From Candidatus Cloacimonadota bacterium (lineage in GTDB: Bacteria > Cloacimonadota > Cloacimonadia > Cloacimonadales > TCS61): a stretch of DNA of 50,115 nucleotides. Each line of letters begins with the position of its first letter. Within the stretch, counting starts at the first letter, position 1. Shown one piece after another: positions 18,439 through 28,900 of this stretch. Position numbers and translations under genes: made by a program. The notes beneath the pieces were generated by a model. It was given only the letters and a program-made list of their open reading frames with translations, made no database searches and was not told the origin of the DNA. Location: contig JABGOP010000008.1 of NCBI GenBank assembly GCA_018645365.1, forward strand, positions 1,801 through 51,915. The letters are read 5' to 3'.

Positions 18439-21048
18439 ATGAAAAAGATTTTATTGAGTTTAACATCGTTACTAATCCTTGTAGCGATGGTATTAGTTAT
18501 CACTTCGTGTGATGATAGAACAACAGATCTTCCAATATATTCAATTGATGGCATATTTGTAAGTTCAGAGACAATTTACGCAGACAATAACAATGAAACT
18601 TATGCCGAAGTTAGTGTAAAAATAGTTGATGATAGTGATATTCCAGTAGAGGGTGAAGTTGTTACTTTTAGTTGTAATGTTGGTAACATAGAAGGTAGTG
18701 CAACGACTAATTCGCAAGGTTTAGCAATTGTAAAATTCTATGATGTTGGCGTTATTGAAACAGCCAATATTGTAGCTACTTACAATGAAGAATCTGCAAC
18801 AACACAGATTGAAATTATTGCAATACCAATATATTCAATTGATGGCATATTTGTAAGTTCAGAGACAATTTACGCAGACAATAACAATGAAACTTATGCC
18901 GAAGTTAGTGTAAAAATAGTTGATGATAGTGATATTCCAGTAGAGGGTGAAGTTGTTACTTTTAGTTGTAATGTTGGTAACATAGAAGGTAGTGCAACGA
19001 CTAATTCGCAAGGTTTAGCAATTGTAAAATTCTATGATGTTGGCGTTATTGAAACAGCCAATATTGTAGCTACTTACAATGAAGAATCTGCAACAACACA
19101 GATTGAAATTATTGCAATACCAAGCTATTATATTGACCAGATGATAGCAACACCAGACACTATTTTTGCGGATGATAATATAACATATTCCACAATTAGT
19201 GTAATCGTAAAGGATAATGATGGGTTTAATGTTGCAGATGAACAGGTTAGCTTTTTATCTGATATTGGTAATCTAATAACATTGGCTACTACAAATGAAA
19301 ACGGGATAGCAGAAACCACTTTTTGGGATGTTGGTGATTTGGGAACAGCTACCATCGAAGCATTTGTGGGTGATCAATCGGCATCTGTAAATGTTGAAAT
19401 TATCGAAACACCTGCCATCGAATCGGTTGATCTTACGGTTGTACCGATGATTTTGGTTAATCAAGTTACACAAATTCGTGCTGAATGCTTGAATAATTTA
19501 GGTGAAATTCCATCAGATGGAACACTCATCAATTTTAGTACAAATATGGGCTATTTTGTAGATGCAGAAGGAAATGCAATCGGCACGCTTTACCAAACAA
19601 CTATTCAAAATGGAATTGCTACCTTGAATATGAATGCTGGTACAGAAAGTGGTGTTTGTAATGTAAGTGCTTACATTGGCGAAGTAATTGCCACAGAAAG
19701 CATTACTGTTTTACCGGGAAATCCAGTTAATATGATTTTAGTGCCAAGTACAGATACAGTTCCTGTAAATGGCGAAGATGTATTAATTACAGCTGAAGTT
19801 TTTGATAGATACTACAATCATGTGGCTGATGGTGTAGATGTAGCTTTCACAACTACAATTGGTTCAATCGGTGAATTGACTTACACAACTGGTGGTTTTA
19901 CCGAAACAACTTTTTCACCGGGCATCAGTTCAGGTATTGCCATTATAGAAGCTGTCGCAGATTCTGCTCAAACTTCAACGGCTATTTCGGTAGTTTCAGA
20001 TGCAGTTCATCACATTGAATTTGCTAGCACGAATCTTCTCGAAATGAGTGTTCAAGGTACAGGTGGACTCGAATCGGTTGACCTTCAAGTTAATTTATTC
20101 GATATGAATGGAAATTTTGTTTCTGAACCCTATACAGTTTATTTTGAATTAGTAAGTGCTCCCAATGGAACTACTATCAGTGAATCTGCTGCTTCTGTAA
20201 ATGGAATCGCAAATGTAGCTGTGAATAGCGGCATCGAGCCGGGCACTATTATTGTGCGAGCTTACATAGATGAATATATTTTTGCTACCAGATCACAAAT
20301 TGTAATTCACGCTGGACCAGCTGCATCAGTGGATTTTGGTATTGGTGAATTCAATTCTGGCGAAGAGTTTGGTAGTGGTTTGTGGCGTGTCGGCGTTTCC
20401 GCACTTGTGAACGATATTTACGGAAATCCAGTTGCAAACGGAACTGGCGTTTGGTTCTCCGTTTATGGTGATGCTGGCGAAACAGAAATCAGTTGGGCAA
20501 ACATTATAGCACAAGCTGGCGTTGGGAATGTGAGCGTAGATGGCGATTCATTGCCTGGCGTTGCATTTACTGCCTTAACTTATGATGGTAGCCACACAAA
20601 CGACGAAATTTATGTGAAAGCAAATATTGGTGATGACGATTTTTACGGTTGGCTTGCACTTCCTTTGAATCAACCAGTTATAGATATGGTACCAGTTCCA
20701 GCTCATGTGGATTTCTATCTTAACGGAAATAATGGACAAGATTTAACTGCTGAAATTGACATTGTAGTGACAGATTCTCAAGGTAACTTCATTCACGATG
20801 CACTTATCCAACTTTATGGCGATAGAGGGATTTTCCAATATTCTGCTGGTTATACGCAAGGTAGTGATTACCACATAGTGAAAACTGATGCAGCTGGTTA
20901 TGCAAAAGCTATTATAGAATTTCAGGTAGAAGAAGTTGCTCCTGCTGTTCCACCGCCAGGCCAGCAAACTGTGCAACTTAACGGCACAATTTTGGGTACA
21001 GAAACAATGGATCAAACAACGATAATTCTTTTAAATTATCAGCAGTAG
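18439..21048 (+). CDS. Ig-repeat (invasin/intimin-type) surface lipoprotein in pilus operon
   Basis: The 869-residue product has a lipoprotein signal with VITSC (lipid Cys 24) followed by Asp. The rest is a string of about seven bacterial Ig-like domains of the Big_1 kind, each with a G-x-x-V-x-F…G-x-A…F pattern. Domains one and two (98 residues each) are identical, also at DNA level. The third is a diverged copy. It lies 8 bp after pilQ and 9 bp before pilB in the same orientation, so it is expressed with the pilus. A role as adhesin or as an outer-membrane partner of the secretin is possible; Asp after the lipid Cys would be an inner-membrane signal in E. coli but that rule may not hold here. 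Confidence 0.82.
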   Translation: MKKILLSLTSLLILVAMVLVITSCDDRTTDLPIYSIDGIFVSSETIYADNNNETYAEVSVKIVDDSDIPVEGEVVTFSCNVGNIEGSATTNSQGLAIVKFYDVGVIETANIVATYNEESATTQIEIIAIPIYSIDGIFVSSETIYADNNNETYAEVSVKIVDDSDIPVEGEVVTFSCNVGNIEGSATTNSQGLAIVKFYDVGVIETANIVATYNEESATTQIEIIAIPSYYIDQMIATPDTIFADDNITYSTISVIVKDNDGFNVADEQVSFLSDIGNLITLATTNENGIAETTFWDVGDLGTATIEAFVGDQSASVNVEIIETPAIESVDLTVVPMILVNQVTQIRAECLNNLGEIPSDGTLINFSTNMGYFVDAEGNAIGTLYQTTIQNGIATLNMNAGTESGVCNVSAYIGEVIATESITVLPGNPVNMILVPSTDTVPVNGEDVLITAEVFDRYYNHVADGVDVAFTTTIGSIGELTYTTGGFTETTFSPGISSGIAIIEAVADSAQTSTAISVVSDAVHHIEFASTNLLEMSVQGTGGLESVDLQVNLFDMNGNFVSEPYTVYFELVSAPNGTTISESAASVNGIANVAVNSGIEPGTIIVRAYIDEYIFATRSQIVIHAGPAASVDFGIGEFNSGEEFGSGLWRVGVSALVNDIYGNPVANGTGVWFSVYGDAGETEISWANIIAQAGVGNVSVDGDSLPGVAFTALTYDGSHTNDEIYVKANIGDDDFYGWLALPLNQPVIDMVPVPAHVDFYLNGNNGQDLTAEIDIVVTDSQGNFIHDALIQLYGDRGIFQYSAGYTQGSDYHIVKTDAAGYAKAIIEFQVEEVAPAVPPPGQQTVQLNGTILGTETMDQTTIILLNYQQ
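18532..19123 (+). repeat. perfect tandem duplication, 294 bp x 2
   Basis: Bases 18532-18825 and 18826-19119 are the same by eye, and the match continues four bases into the next segment. The unit is 98 codons, one Ig-like domain, so the frame is kept. Identity with no silent change implies very recent duplication, active homogenisation, or an assembly artefact. Confidence 0.95.
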
Positions 21049-21057
21049 GAGAAATGA

Positions 21058-22764
21058 ATGTCTTTTAATCCTCAATTTGCCAGAATTGGCGAGATTTTGC
21101 TTCATAATAATGTGGTCTCGGAAGATCAAATAAAAGAAGCAATTATAAAACAAAATAATTTTGGGCTGAAGCTTGGTGAAACTCTCATCAAGCTCGGCTA
21201 TCTTACCGAAAAAGATTTGCTGACTACCCTGCACGAACAGCTTGAATGTCAGCTTATTGACGAAAATGAATTGATGGATTTAGATGAAAGTATCGTCAAA
21301 TTAATTCCTGAACCTTTTGCGACTGAAAACAGGGTAATCGCAATAAAAGAGGAAGCTGGGAAAATAGTTGTGGCGATGACAGATCCAGAAAATATCATCA
21401 TTCAAGATAGTTTGAAAAAAATTATTGGAAAGCCGATAATCCCAATTTTAATTGGCGAAAATACGTTAACCGATACACTCGAAAGATATTACAAAAGTAT
21501 TCGAACCACCTCTCAAGTGGAAGATGCGGTCGATAATTTTGATTTTGTAGCTGTAGATGATGATGAAAACGAGATTTCCATCGATTCGCAAGCTGATGCA
21601 GATGCACCAGTTGTGAAGTTGATAAATCTCATCATTACCGAAGCGATAAAATCCAATACGACCGATATTCACATTGAGCCTTTGACGAAAGAGACACGCG
21701 TTCGTTTCCGTATTGATGGTGCTTTACGTGAAGTGATGTCGCCACCAATCGGGATGCACGCTGGCTTGGTTTCCATTGTAAAGGTGATGTCGAAATTGAA
21801 TATTGCAGAACGAAGATTACCACAAGATGGTCATATTTCACTAAAAACAGCAATCAAAAGTGTCGATGTGCGTGTTTCCATCACACCTACCGTAACTGGT
21901 GAAAAAATAGTGATGCGTCTTTTGGATAAAGGTGATTTCGGATTTGATTTAGCAACTTTGGGTTTCAATGATGAAAACTCTACGATGTTTGCAAAATGGA
22001 TTCGTCGTCCTTACGGGATTATCATCGTTTCTGGCCCTACTGGTAGCGGTAAATCGACGACTCTTCACGCCGCTCTCAAAGAGATTAAAGATGTGGAAAC
22101 GAACATCGTAACGGTGGAAGACCCAGTTGAATATCGTTTAGATGGAATTACTCAAATCGAGACAAATTCTAAAATTGGTCTCACTTTTGGGAAATCACTT
22201 CGTTCGGTATTACGTCAGGACCCAGATATTGTTTTGATTGGTGAGATTCGTGATGAAGAAACAGCTGATATTGCGATTAAATTTTCATTAACGGGTCATT
22301 TGGTTTTTTCTACTTTACACGCTAACGATGCATCTTCGACTGTGACTCGTCTCATTGACATTGGCATCAAACCGTATTTAGTGGCATCTTCCCTAAATCT
22401 TGTGATTGCCCAGCGTTTGGTTCGTAAAATCTGTGAACATTGTAAGGCAGATTACACGCCAACTGCGGTAGAACTTGACGAAGCTGGCATTAACTCGGAA
22501 GAAGCAAAAGATATTAATTTCAAAATAGGAACAGGTTGTGTTCACTGTGATAACACCGGCTATTCTGGCAGAACGGGTATTTTCGAAATATTGGAAGTAA
22601 ACGCAGAAATCAGAAAACTTATCTTTGAAGGTGCAAATCAAGACTTGATTTACGATGCCGCAATGAAAAATAATATGCACACTTTGAATGAGAGTGCAAT
22701 TCAAAAAATGAAACACGGTTTGACCACGATTAAAGAAGTGATTAAACTTACAGTTTCTGATTAA
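21058..22764 (+). CDS. pilB: type IV pilus extension ATPase PilB
   Basis: PilB powers pilus assembly from the cytoplasm. The 568-residue protein has the N1 (MshEN-type) domain at about 1-150, which can bind c-di-GMP in some homologs, and a GspE/PilB ATPase core with Walker A GPTGSGKST, Asp box TVEDPVEYR, Walker B DIVLIGEIRD and His box STLHAND. Two CxxC pairs (CEHC and CVHC) form the zinc site typical of PilB. The adjoining GGDEF and HD-GYP genes make c-di-GMP control through the N-terminal domain plausible. Confidence 0.95.
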   Translation: MSFNPQFARIGEILLHNNVVSEDQIKEAIIKQNNFGLKLGETLIKLGYLTEKDLLTTLHEQLECQLIDENELMDLDESIVKLIPEPFATENRVIAIKEEAGKIVVAMTDPENIIIQDSLKKIIGKPIIPILIGENTLTDTLERYYKSIRTTSQVEDAVDNFDFVAVDDDENEISIDSQADADAPVVKLINLIITEAIKSNTTDIHIEPLTKETRVRFRIDGALREVMSPPIGMHAGLVSIVKVMSKLNIAERRLPQDGHISLKTAIKSVDVRVSITPTVTGEKIVMRLLDKGDFGFDLATLGFNDENSTMFAKWIRRPYGIIIVSGPTGSGKSTTLHAALKEIKDVETNIVTVEDPVEYRLDGITQIETNSKIGLTFGKSLRSVLRQDPDIVLIGEIRDEETADIAIKFSLTGHLVFSTLHANDASSTVTRLIDIGIKPYLVASSLNLVIAQRLVRKICEHCKADYTPTAVELDEAGINSEEAKDINFKIGTGCVHCDNTGYSGRTGIFEILEVNAEIRKLIFEGANQDLIYDAAMKNNMHTLNESAIQKMKHGLTTIKEVIKLTVSD

Positions 22765-22775
22765 AAAGGGAAATT

Positions 22776-24029
22776 ATGGCTAATTTTCAATACACGATAA
22801 AAGATGTAAAAGGTATTCGCGTTGAAGGTTCTATCAAGGCGAATACAATGGACGAAGCGATAGATAAATTGTCGAACGAAGGTGCTACAATTATCTCGAT
22901 TAAATCGATGGATGAAGGTGCCTTTAAAGGTAATTTGTCGTTGTTCGATAAATTTATGCTAGCTGTTTACAAGATTAGAACAAGCGTTAGTTTGAAAACA
23001 TTAGTGTTTTTTACGCGTCAGCTTTCGACAATGTTTTCGGCCGGTCTCACTATTGAAAAATCACTTACAAACCTTGCTAGCGAAGAAAAAAACAAGAAAT
23101 TCCAAAAAGTTTTAATAAAATTATCTGACGATATTCGTAAAGGTTTCAGTTTATCGGAAGCGATGGAGCAACATCCAGGTGTATTCAATCCGCTTTATGT
23201 TTCACTCGTGAAAGCTGGTGAAAAATCTGGAACGCTTCACACAGTTTTGGATAAACTTTCAGAATATTTGGAAAAAGTGGAAGACACACGCCGAAAAGTT
23301 GGTTCAGCAATGATGTACCCAGTATTTATTTTGGCATTTACGCTTTTGGTAGTGTGGGGATTATTCTATTTTGTAATTCCAATGTTTTCTGATGTTTATG
23401 CAAGTTTTGGGGCAGAATTACCAATTCCAACCAAAATTGCTATTGCCGTCAGTAATTTTATCACAAACAATGTTTTCTTTGCGGTGCTTATTCTTGTTGC
23501 GATAGCATTTTCAATTTTCATATTCTATCTTTCGGATAAAGGTCGATATATGATTGATAAATTTTTGATAAATTTACCAGTCATTGGTACGCTTTTACGC
23601 AATTCTATTATGAGTAAATTTTCCAGAACTTTCAGTATTCTAATGTTTTCTGGTGTTCCCATTATGGAAACAATGGAATTGGTGGAAAATGTGGTGCAAA
23701 ATGCAGTTGTGGAAAATGCGGTTAGAAAAGCGCGCATTATGGTAAAAGAAGGTTATAGTGTTGCTGGGGCTTTCAAAAAAACTGGCGTATTTCCATCTAC
23801 TCTTTTACAATTGATGGCAACGGGTGAAGAGACGGGAGATATGGATAGGTTGCTTGGTAAAGCGGCTGATTTCTTTGAGAAATTGGTGGATTCAGTGGTA
23901 GATCGTTTAACATCGCTCATCGAACCAATTCTCATCATCATTATGGCAGCTTTAGTTGGTACAATTATTGTGGTTATTTACTTGCCGATTTTTAATCTCG
24001 GTTTGGCGATGACTTCTGGCATGAAATAA
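22776..24029 (+). CDS. pilC: type IV pilus platform protein PilC
   Basis: PilC/GspF is the inner-membrane platform on which pilins are added. The 417-residue product has two GspF cytoplasmic domains (about 70-195 and 275-395, the first with FTRQLSTMFSAGLTIEKSL, the second with FSRTFSILMFSGVPIMETM) separated by membrane segments and a C-terminal membrane helix. A terminator follows at once, closing the main pilus operon. Confidence 0.95.
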   Translation: MANFQYTIKDVKGIRVEGSIKANTMDEAIDKLSNEGATIISIKSMDEGAFKGNLSLFDKFMLAVYKIRTSVSLKTLVFFTRQLSTMFSAGLTIEKSLTNLASEEKNKKFQKVLIKLSDDIRKGFSLSEAMEQHPGVFNPLYVSLVKAGEKSGTLHTVLDKLSEYLEKVEDTRRKVGSAMMYPVFILAFTLLVVWGLFYFVIPMFSDVYASFGAELPIPTKIAIAVSNFITNNVFFAVLILVAIAFSIFIFYLSDKGRYMIDKFLINLPVIGTLLRNSIMSKFSRTFSILMFSGVPIMETMELVENVVQNAVVENAVRKARIMVKEGYSVAGAFKKTGVFPSTLLQLMATGEETGDMDRLLGKAADFFEKLVDSVVDRLTSLIEPILIIIMAALVGTIIVVIYLPIFNLGLAMTSGMK

Positions 24030-24037
24030 AAAACAAA

Positions 24038-24070
24038 AGCCCAAATTGATTGTCAGTTTGGGCTTTTTTT
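24038..24070 (+). terminator. intrinsic terminator after pilC, abutting pilD start
   Basis: AGCCCAAA (24038-24045) pairs with TTTGGGCT (24057-24064) around an 11-nt loop and runs into a T tract to 24070. The pilD ATG begins four bases later, so the hairpin occupies the place of its ribosome binding site. Confidence 0.88.
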
Positions 24071-24073
24071 ATA

Positions 24074-24811
24074 ATGATATACTTTTTTATTTTTCTTTTT
24101 GCACTTGCATTTGGCAGTTTTTTCAATGTTTGCATTGTTCGCCTTCCGCAAAAACAATCGTTAATCCCACCATCACACTGTCCAAAATGTAATTATAAAA
24201 TCACGAAATTACAGAATATTCCCATTTTTAGTTATTTATTTTTGAGAGGAAAATGTAAAAATTGTGGTTTGAAAATTGCGATTCACTATTTTTTAGTAGA
24301 ACTAATCACGCCCATAATTTTTATTTTGCTTTATTTGAAATTTGGTTTAACTCTCGAATTTGCAAAACACATCATTTTTTTTTCTTTTGGAATCATTATT
24401 TTTTTTATCGATTATTTTCACCAAATAATTCCTGATAAATTATCGTTACCGCTAATTTTGATTGGTATTATTTTTGCAATTTTAGCAAAAAATTACACAC
24501 TAATTTATGGTGCTGTTTTTGGCTTTAGTTTTTTTTACATTCTTGGTTATTTTTTTCAATATTTTACCAAAAAAGATGGCATTGGTGGCGGTGATATTAA
24601 GTTAACTACTGCAATTGGTGCATTTTTTGGTTTGAGTGGTGTTGTTTTCACGATTGTAGTTGCCGCGGTGATAGCGCTCATTTTTTTGATCGCCATTGGT
24701 CATGCTAAACGCACCTATTTTCCTTTCGGACCTTTCTTGATTTTTGCTTCATTTTTGTATCTGTTTTTTGGTGATCTAATCACTTATCATTACTGGAAAT
24801 TATTTCTTTAA
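24074..24811 (+). CDS. pilD: prepilin peptidase PilD
   Basis: PilD is the inner-membrane aspartyl protease that cleaves and N-methylates prepilins. The 245-residue product has the N-terminal FGSFFNVCIVRLP motif, a zinc-type four-Cys set (CPKC and CKNC), and the two catalytic Asp motifs, DYFHQIIPD and GGGDIK. It should process the pilins encoded upstream. I start it at ATG 24074, which matches the usual N-terminus; the frame is open to a TTG at 24050 that lies inside the terminator. No Shine-Dalgarno is visible. Confidence 0.93.
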   Translation: MIYFFIFLFALAFGSFFNVCIVRLPQKQSLIPPSHCPKCNYKITKLQNIPIFSYLFLRGKCKNCGLKIAIHYFLVELITPIIFILLYLKFGLTLEFAKHIIFFSFGIIIFFIDYFHQIIPDKLSLPLILIGIIFAILAKNYTLIYGAVFGFSFFYILGYFFQYFTKKDGIGGGDIKLTTAIGAFFGLSGVVFTIVVAAVIALIFLIAIGHAKRTYFPFGPFLIFASFLYLFFGDLITYHYWKLFL

Positions 24812-24856
24812 AAGCTGTAAAAATAACCTGCAATTTTCACAAATTCAAAAAATAAG

Positions 24857-24896
24857 TTGACGGTAAGCTGACATTTTTTTTGTTTACCGAATAAAG
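24857..24896 (+). promoter_or_regulatory. candidate promoter / inverted repeat before GGDEF gene
   Basis: CTGACA (24868-24873) is followed after 17 nt by ATAAAG. A TTGACG at 24857 is an alternative -35. CGGTAA (24861-24866) and TTACCG (24885-24890) form an inverted repeat across the promoter, a possible operator. Tentative. Confidence 0.3.
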
Positions 24897-24944
24897 AGTT
24901 ATCGGATTTTTCAGAAACAGAAACTTTTAAAAAGTGGAGGTGTT

Positions 24945-25886
24945 ATGAAAACGAAAGATTTTTTGAGTGCAATCATAAAAAACAGCATCGTTGGAATTGG
25001 CGTGGTGGACAGCAATGGAAAATACACTTTGGTAAATTCAATTTGGAAAACGATGTTTGGCTACACAACTGAAGAAGCGTATCAACTGAATTTAAATAAT
25101 GTAACCCCTTTTGAAGATTTTGAGCGAAGCCAGTTTAATTTTGAAAAATTAATTAAAGGTGAGATTAAAAATTTTCATCTTGAACGAGAATACATTCGTA
25201 AAGATGGTTCCACTTTTTGGGCAGCAGTATCTGTTTCACCAATTTATGAAGAAGATGGTTCTGTCGAGTCTGTAATTGCTTTTATTGTCAATATTGACGA
25301 ACAAAAAATGGCCGAACATAAACTGAAAAAATCTTATGAACAATTAAAAAACTATAGCAATGAAATTACCAGAAATAATAAAGAATTAGAGATTTTAGCA
25401 CGCATAGATCCACTCACCGAAATTTACAACCGTAGAGGTATCAAAAATGAAATTGAAAAAGAAGCATATCGTGCTCATCGTAATAAAACGCCACTTTTGG
25501 TAGCATTTGGTGATTTGGATAACTTTAAAAATATAAATGATGAATTTGGTCACGATGCCGGTGATTTTGTACTGAAAGAGATTGCCAAAATCATGTTGCG
25601 TGTAATTCGTGAAACTGATGCAATTGGCAGGTGGGGTGGAGAGGAATTTATTCTTGTTTTGCCAGAAACAAATTGTATTATTGGTCGTCATATTTTGGAG
25701 AGAATCAGACGCATAATTGATGAAACTATTTTTGAATTTAAAGGAAGTAAAATGCGAATGACAATTACTTTTGGTTTTTGTGAATACGATACCGAAGGTG
25801 ATGTAGAAAATTGCATTAAAAAAGCTGATATTGCTTTATATAAAGGTAAAAAAAGTACCAAAAATTGCGTTGTTAGCGGAGAATAA
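24945..25886 (+). CDS. PAS-GGDEF diguanylate cyclase
   Basis: The enzyme makes c-di-GMP from two GTP. It is 313 residues: an N-terminal PAS domain (about 5-120, with a PAC-type YIRKDGSTFWAAVSVSPIYEEDG), a short coiled-coil, and a GGDEF domain (about 150-310). The active site is GGEEF, an allowed variant, and the inhibitory I-site RETD sits five residues before it, so feedback by c-di-GMP is expected. No membrane segment. Strong GGAGG upstream of ATG. It is followed after 15 bp by the hybrid kinase and then HD-GYP, a signalling operon next to the pilus genes. Confidence 0.93.
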   Translation: MKTKDFLSAIIKNSIVGIGVVDSNGKYTLVNSIWKTMFGYTTEEAYQLNLNNVTPFEDFERSQFNFEKLIKGEIKNFHLEREYIRKDGSTFWAAVSVSPIYEEDGSVESVIAFIVNIDEQKMAEHKLKKSYEQLKNYSNEITRNNKELEILARIDPLTEIYNRRGIKNEIEKEAYRAHRNKTPLLVAFGDLDNFKNINDEFGHDAGDFVLKEIAKIMLRVIRETDAIGRWGGEEFILVLPETNCIIGRHILERIRRIIDETIFEFKGSKMRMTITFGFCEYDTEGDVENCIKKADIALYKGKKSTKNCVVSGE

Positions 25887-25901
25887 TTGGAGGGGACTTC
25901 G

Positions 25902-28900
25902 ATGGAAAATTACACAAAACTTAGTCGTGAAGAGCTGATTGCAGAATTGCAAAAATTTGATAATGAAAGAGAACAATGTCATCACCAAATTGAAGAATTG
26001 ACTCGCACAAAAAATGAGCTGAATGAATCTCGACAGCATTTTAAGAATTTATTTAACACGATGGTAGATCCAGTTGTAATCGTTGATGGAAAAGGAAAAT
26101 TTCTGGATATAACCGAAAAAGTAGCACAAATTACAGGTTTCAAAAAAGAAGAACTAATTGGTAAAAATTTTCTCAAAACAGACATAGTCAGTGCCAAAAG
26201 CAAAAAAATCCTTCTGAAAAATCTGGTAAAGCGAATGATGGGATTCAAAATAAAACCTTATACCGTCGATATTCTTACCAAAGAAGGTTTGAAAATTCCA
26301 CACGAAGTGAATGCTGCTAAAATTATTTACAAAAATAAGCCTGCTGATATGGTCATTTTTCGAGAAGTTGTAGCACGCGAAGAAGCCAAAAATAAGTTAA
26401 TCGAGCGCGACGAATATATCACAACTATTTTGAACACAACGCAAGCGGGTATTGTTGTTATCGAAGAAGATACGCACAAAATAATTGACATAAATCCTAA
26501 AGCGGCAGAGATGATTGGGGCAAAAGAGAAAAAAATTGTGGGGCAAATTTGCCATAATTTTATTTGCCCAGCGGAAGAGAAAAATTGTCCAATTTCTGAT
26601 TTAGAACAGAATATTGATAATGATGAAAGAATTTTAATTCGTGCCGATAAAACTCAAATTAAAATTCTCAAAACAGTGAAAAGAAGCATTTTGAATGGTC
26701 GAGAATGCTTAGTGGAAAGTTTTGTGGATATTAGCGAATTGAAACAAACTGAAGTAAATTTGCAAAAGAGCCAAACAGAATACAAAAACTTGTTTGAATA
26801 TTCGCCAATTTCAATGTGGTTGGAAGATTTTTCTGAAATTAAGAAAAAAGTAGATTTATTGAAAAAAGATGGAATTGATGACGTTGAAAAGTATCTACAT
26901 GACCATCCTGAAAAATTATTACAGTGTATTCAGAATGTTAAAGTTATTGATGTAAATAAAGCTACCTTAACATCCGTTGGTGCACACAATAAGCAAGAAC
27001 TTTTTGATAATATTCATAAAGTATTTCGAGAAGAATCACGCGATGTTTTCATCAAAGAAGTGGGAGCAATTGCACGCGGTGAAACATTTTTTCGTGGCAT
27101 TGGCATCAATCATACATTGAATGGTGAAAAACGAATTGTGAGCGTAAGCTGGACGGTTGCCGATGTAAATGGGAAAAGTAATTATGAAGCAGTTCATGTG
27201 GCGATTAATGATATTACTGTTCAAAAACAAGCAGAGAAATTAAAAATTCGTAACATTAAATTAATGCAACAAAAGAAAGAAATTGAAAAGGCAAATCAAC
27301 TGAAAAGTGAATTTTTATCGAATATGAGTCATGAACTTAGAACGCCACTAAATTCAGTAATTGCTCTTTCTCGCGTTCTTTTGATGCAATCGAAAGAAAA
27401 ATTAAACTCCGATGAATTAAATTATTTAGAAGTAATCGAGCGTAACGGCAAAAGTCTGCTTGCATTAATTAATGATATTTTGGATATTTCTAAAATTGAA
27501 GCTGGAAAATTGGAAGTTAATCCTCAAAAAATCTCAGTAAAATCTACCATCGAAACGATTTGCGAAAATTTAATGCCAATCGCAGAAGGTAAAGGAATTA
27601 AGTTAAAGATTGATGTTCCTCAAAATTTACCACTTTTGGAAAGTGATAGTGAAAGATTGTTTCACATTTTGCAAAATTTGGCGAGCAATGCGGTTAAATT
27701 TACCCAAAAAGGGGAGGTGATAATTTCCGCAAAAACCGCAAAAAATAAAATGATGATTGAAATAATAGATGATGGAATTGGAATTCACACCGATGATATT
27801 CCACATCTTTTTGAAAAGTTTAAACAAATAGATAGCAGTTCAACACGAAATTTTGAAGGAAGTGGACTCGGATTAACGATTGTACATGAATCATTGAAAC
27901 TAATTGGTGGTAAAATTGAGGTTGATAGCAAGGTGGCAAAAGGTTCAGTTTTCAAAATAAGTTTACCGTTAAAGTGGCAATTTGGCACAATTAAAGAAGC
28001 TGAATTCAAATTAAAAAAGATAAGATCTGATCGCAAAACTATTCTCATTGTCGATGATGAGCCTTATATGATTCAATTGATTGCAGATGTTTTGGAAGCC
28101 GAAGGTTATAATTCCATTGCGGCATTATCTGGCAGAGAAGCTCTTTTGTTAGCAGAAAAATATAAGCCTTACGCTATCACGCTCGATATTGTGATGCCAG
28201 AAATTGACGGTTGGGAAGTGCTTCAAAAACTGAAGCAAAATCCCGTAACATCTTTAATTCCGGTGGTGATAGTTTCCAAAATGGAAGACCAACATACCGG
28301 CCACGCTTTGGGTGCTGTGGGCTATGTTTCCAAACCGGTTCATCGTGTGAATTTGATGTCTGAAATTCGGAAAATAAATAGTGCACCACACTCTATTATG
28401 GTAGTTGATGATGATGAATTTGATCGGGCGACAATGCGGGAAATCATCGAAAGTGAGCAGATTGAAACGATAAGTGCTGACGGTGGTTTGAAATGTTTGA
28501 AATTGCTCGAAAACAATAAACCGGATATTTTAGTTTTGGATTTAATGATGCCAGATTTAAGTGGATTTGGCGTTATCGAAAAATTGCAGAAAAATCCAGA
28601 AACGATGAAGCTACCAGTAATTATTGTGACTGCGAAGGATTTAACGAAAGAGGATAAAAATCGCTTGAATGGTAATGTAGCTTCTATCCTTTCTAAAGAT
28701 GAAAATACTTCTGTGAATTTAGCCGCAGAAATCAGGCGTATTTTACAACAATTGGATAGTCGGAAAAATAAGGTTTTAAAATTTGAAGCTGTGCAAAAAA
28801 TAATTCTAAAACAGCTTACAAATGTCTTAGTGGTGGAAGATAATCCAGATAATATGACTACGATAAAAGCAGTGTTGAACAATCGTTATGAAATTTTGGA

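Noticed and set aside
9930-24811. Type II secretion system instead of type IV pilus
   Set aside because: pilT, pilM and the pilMNOPQ order favour a retractable pilus; no gspG/K/L set is visible.
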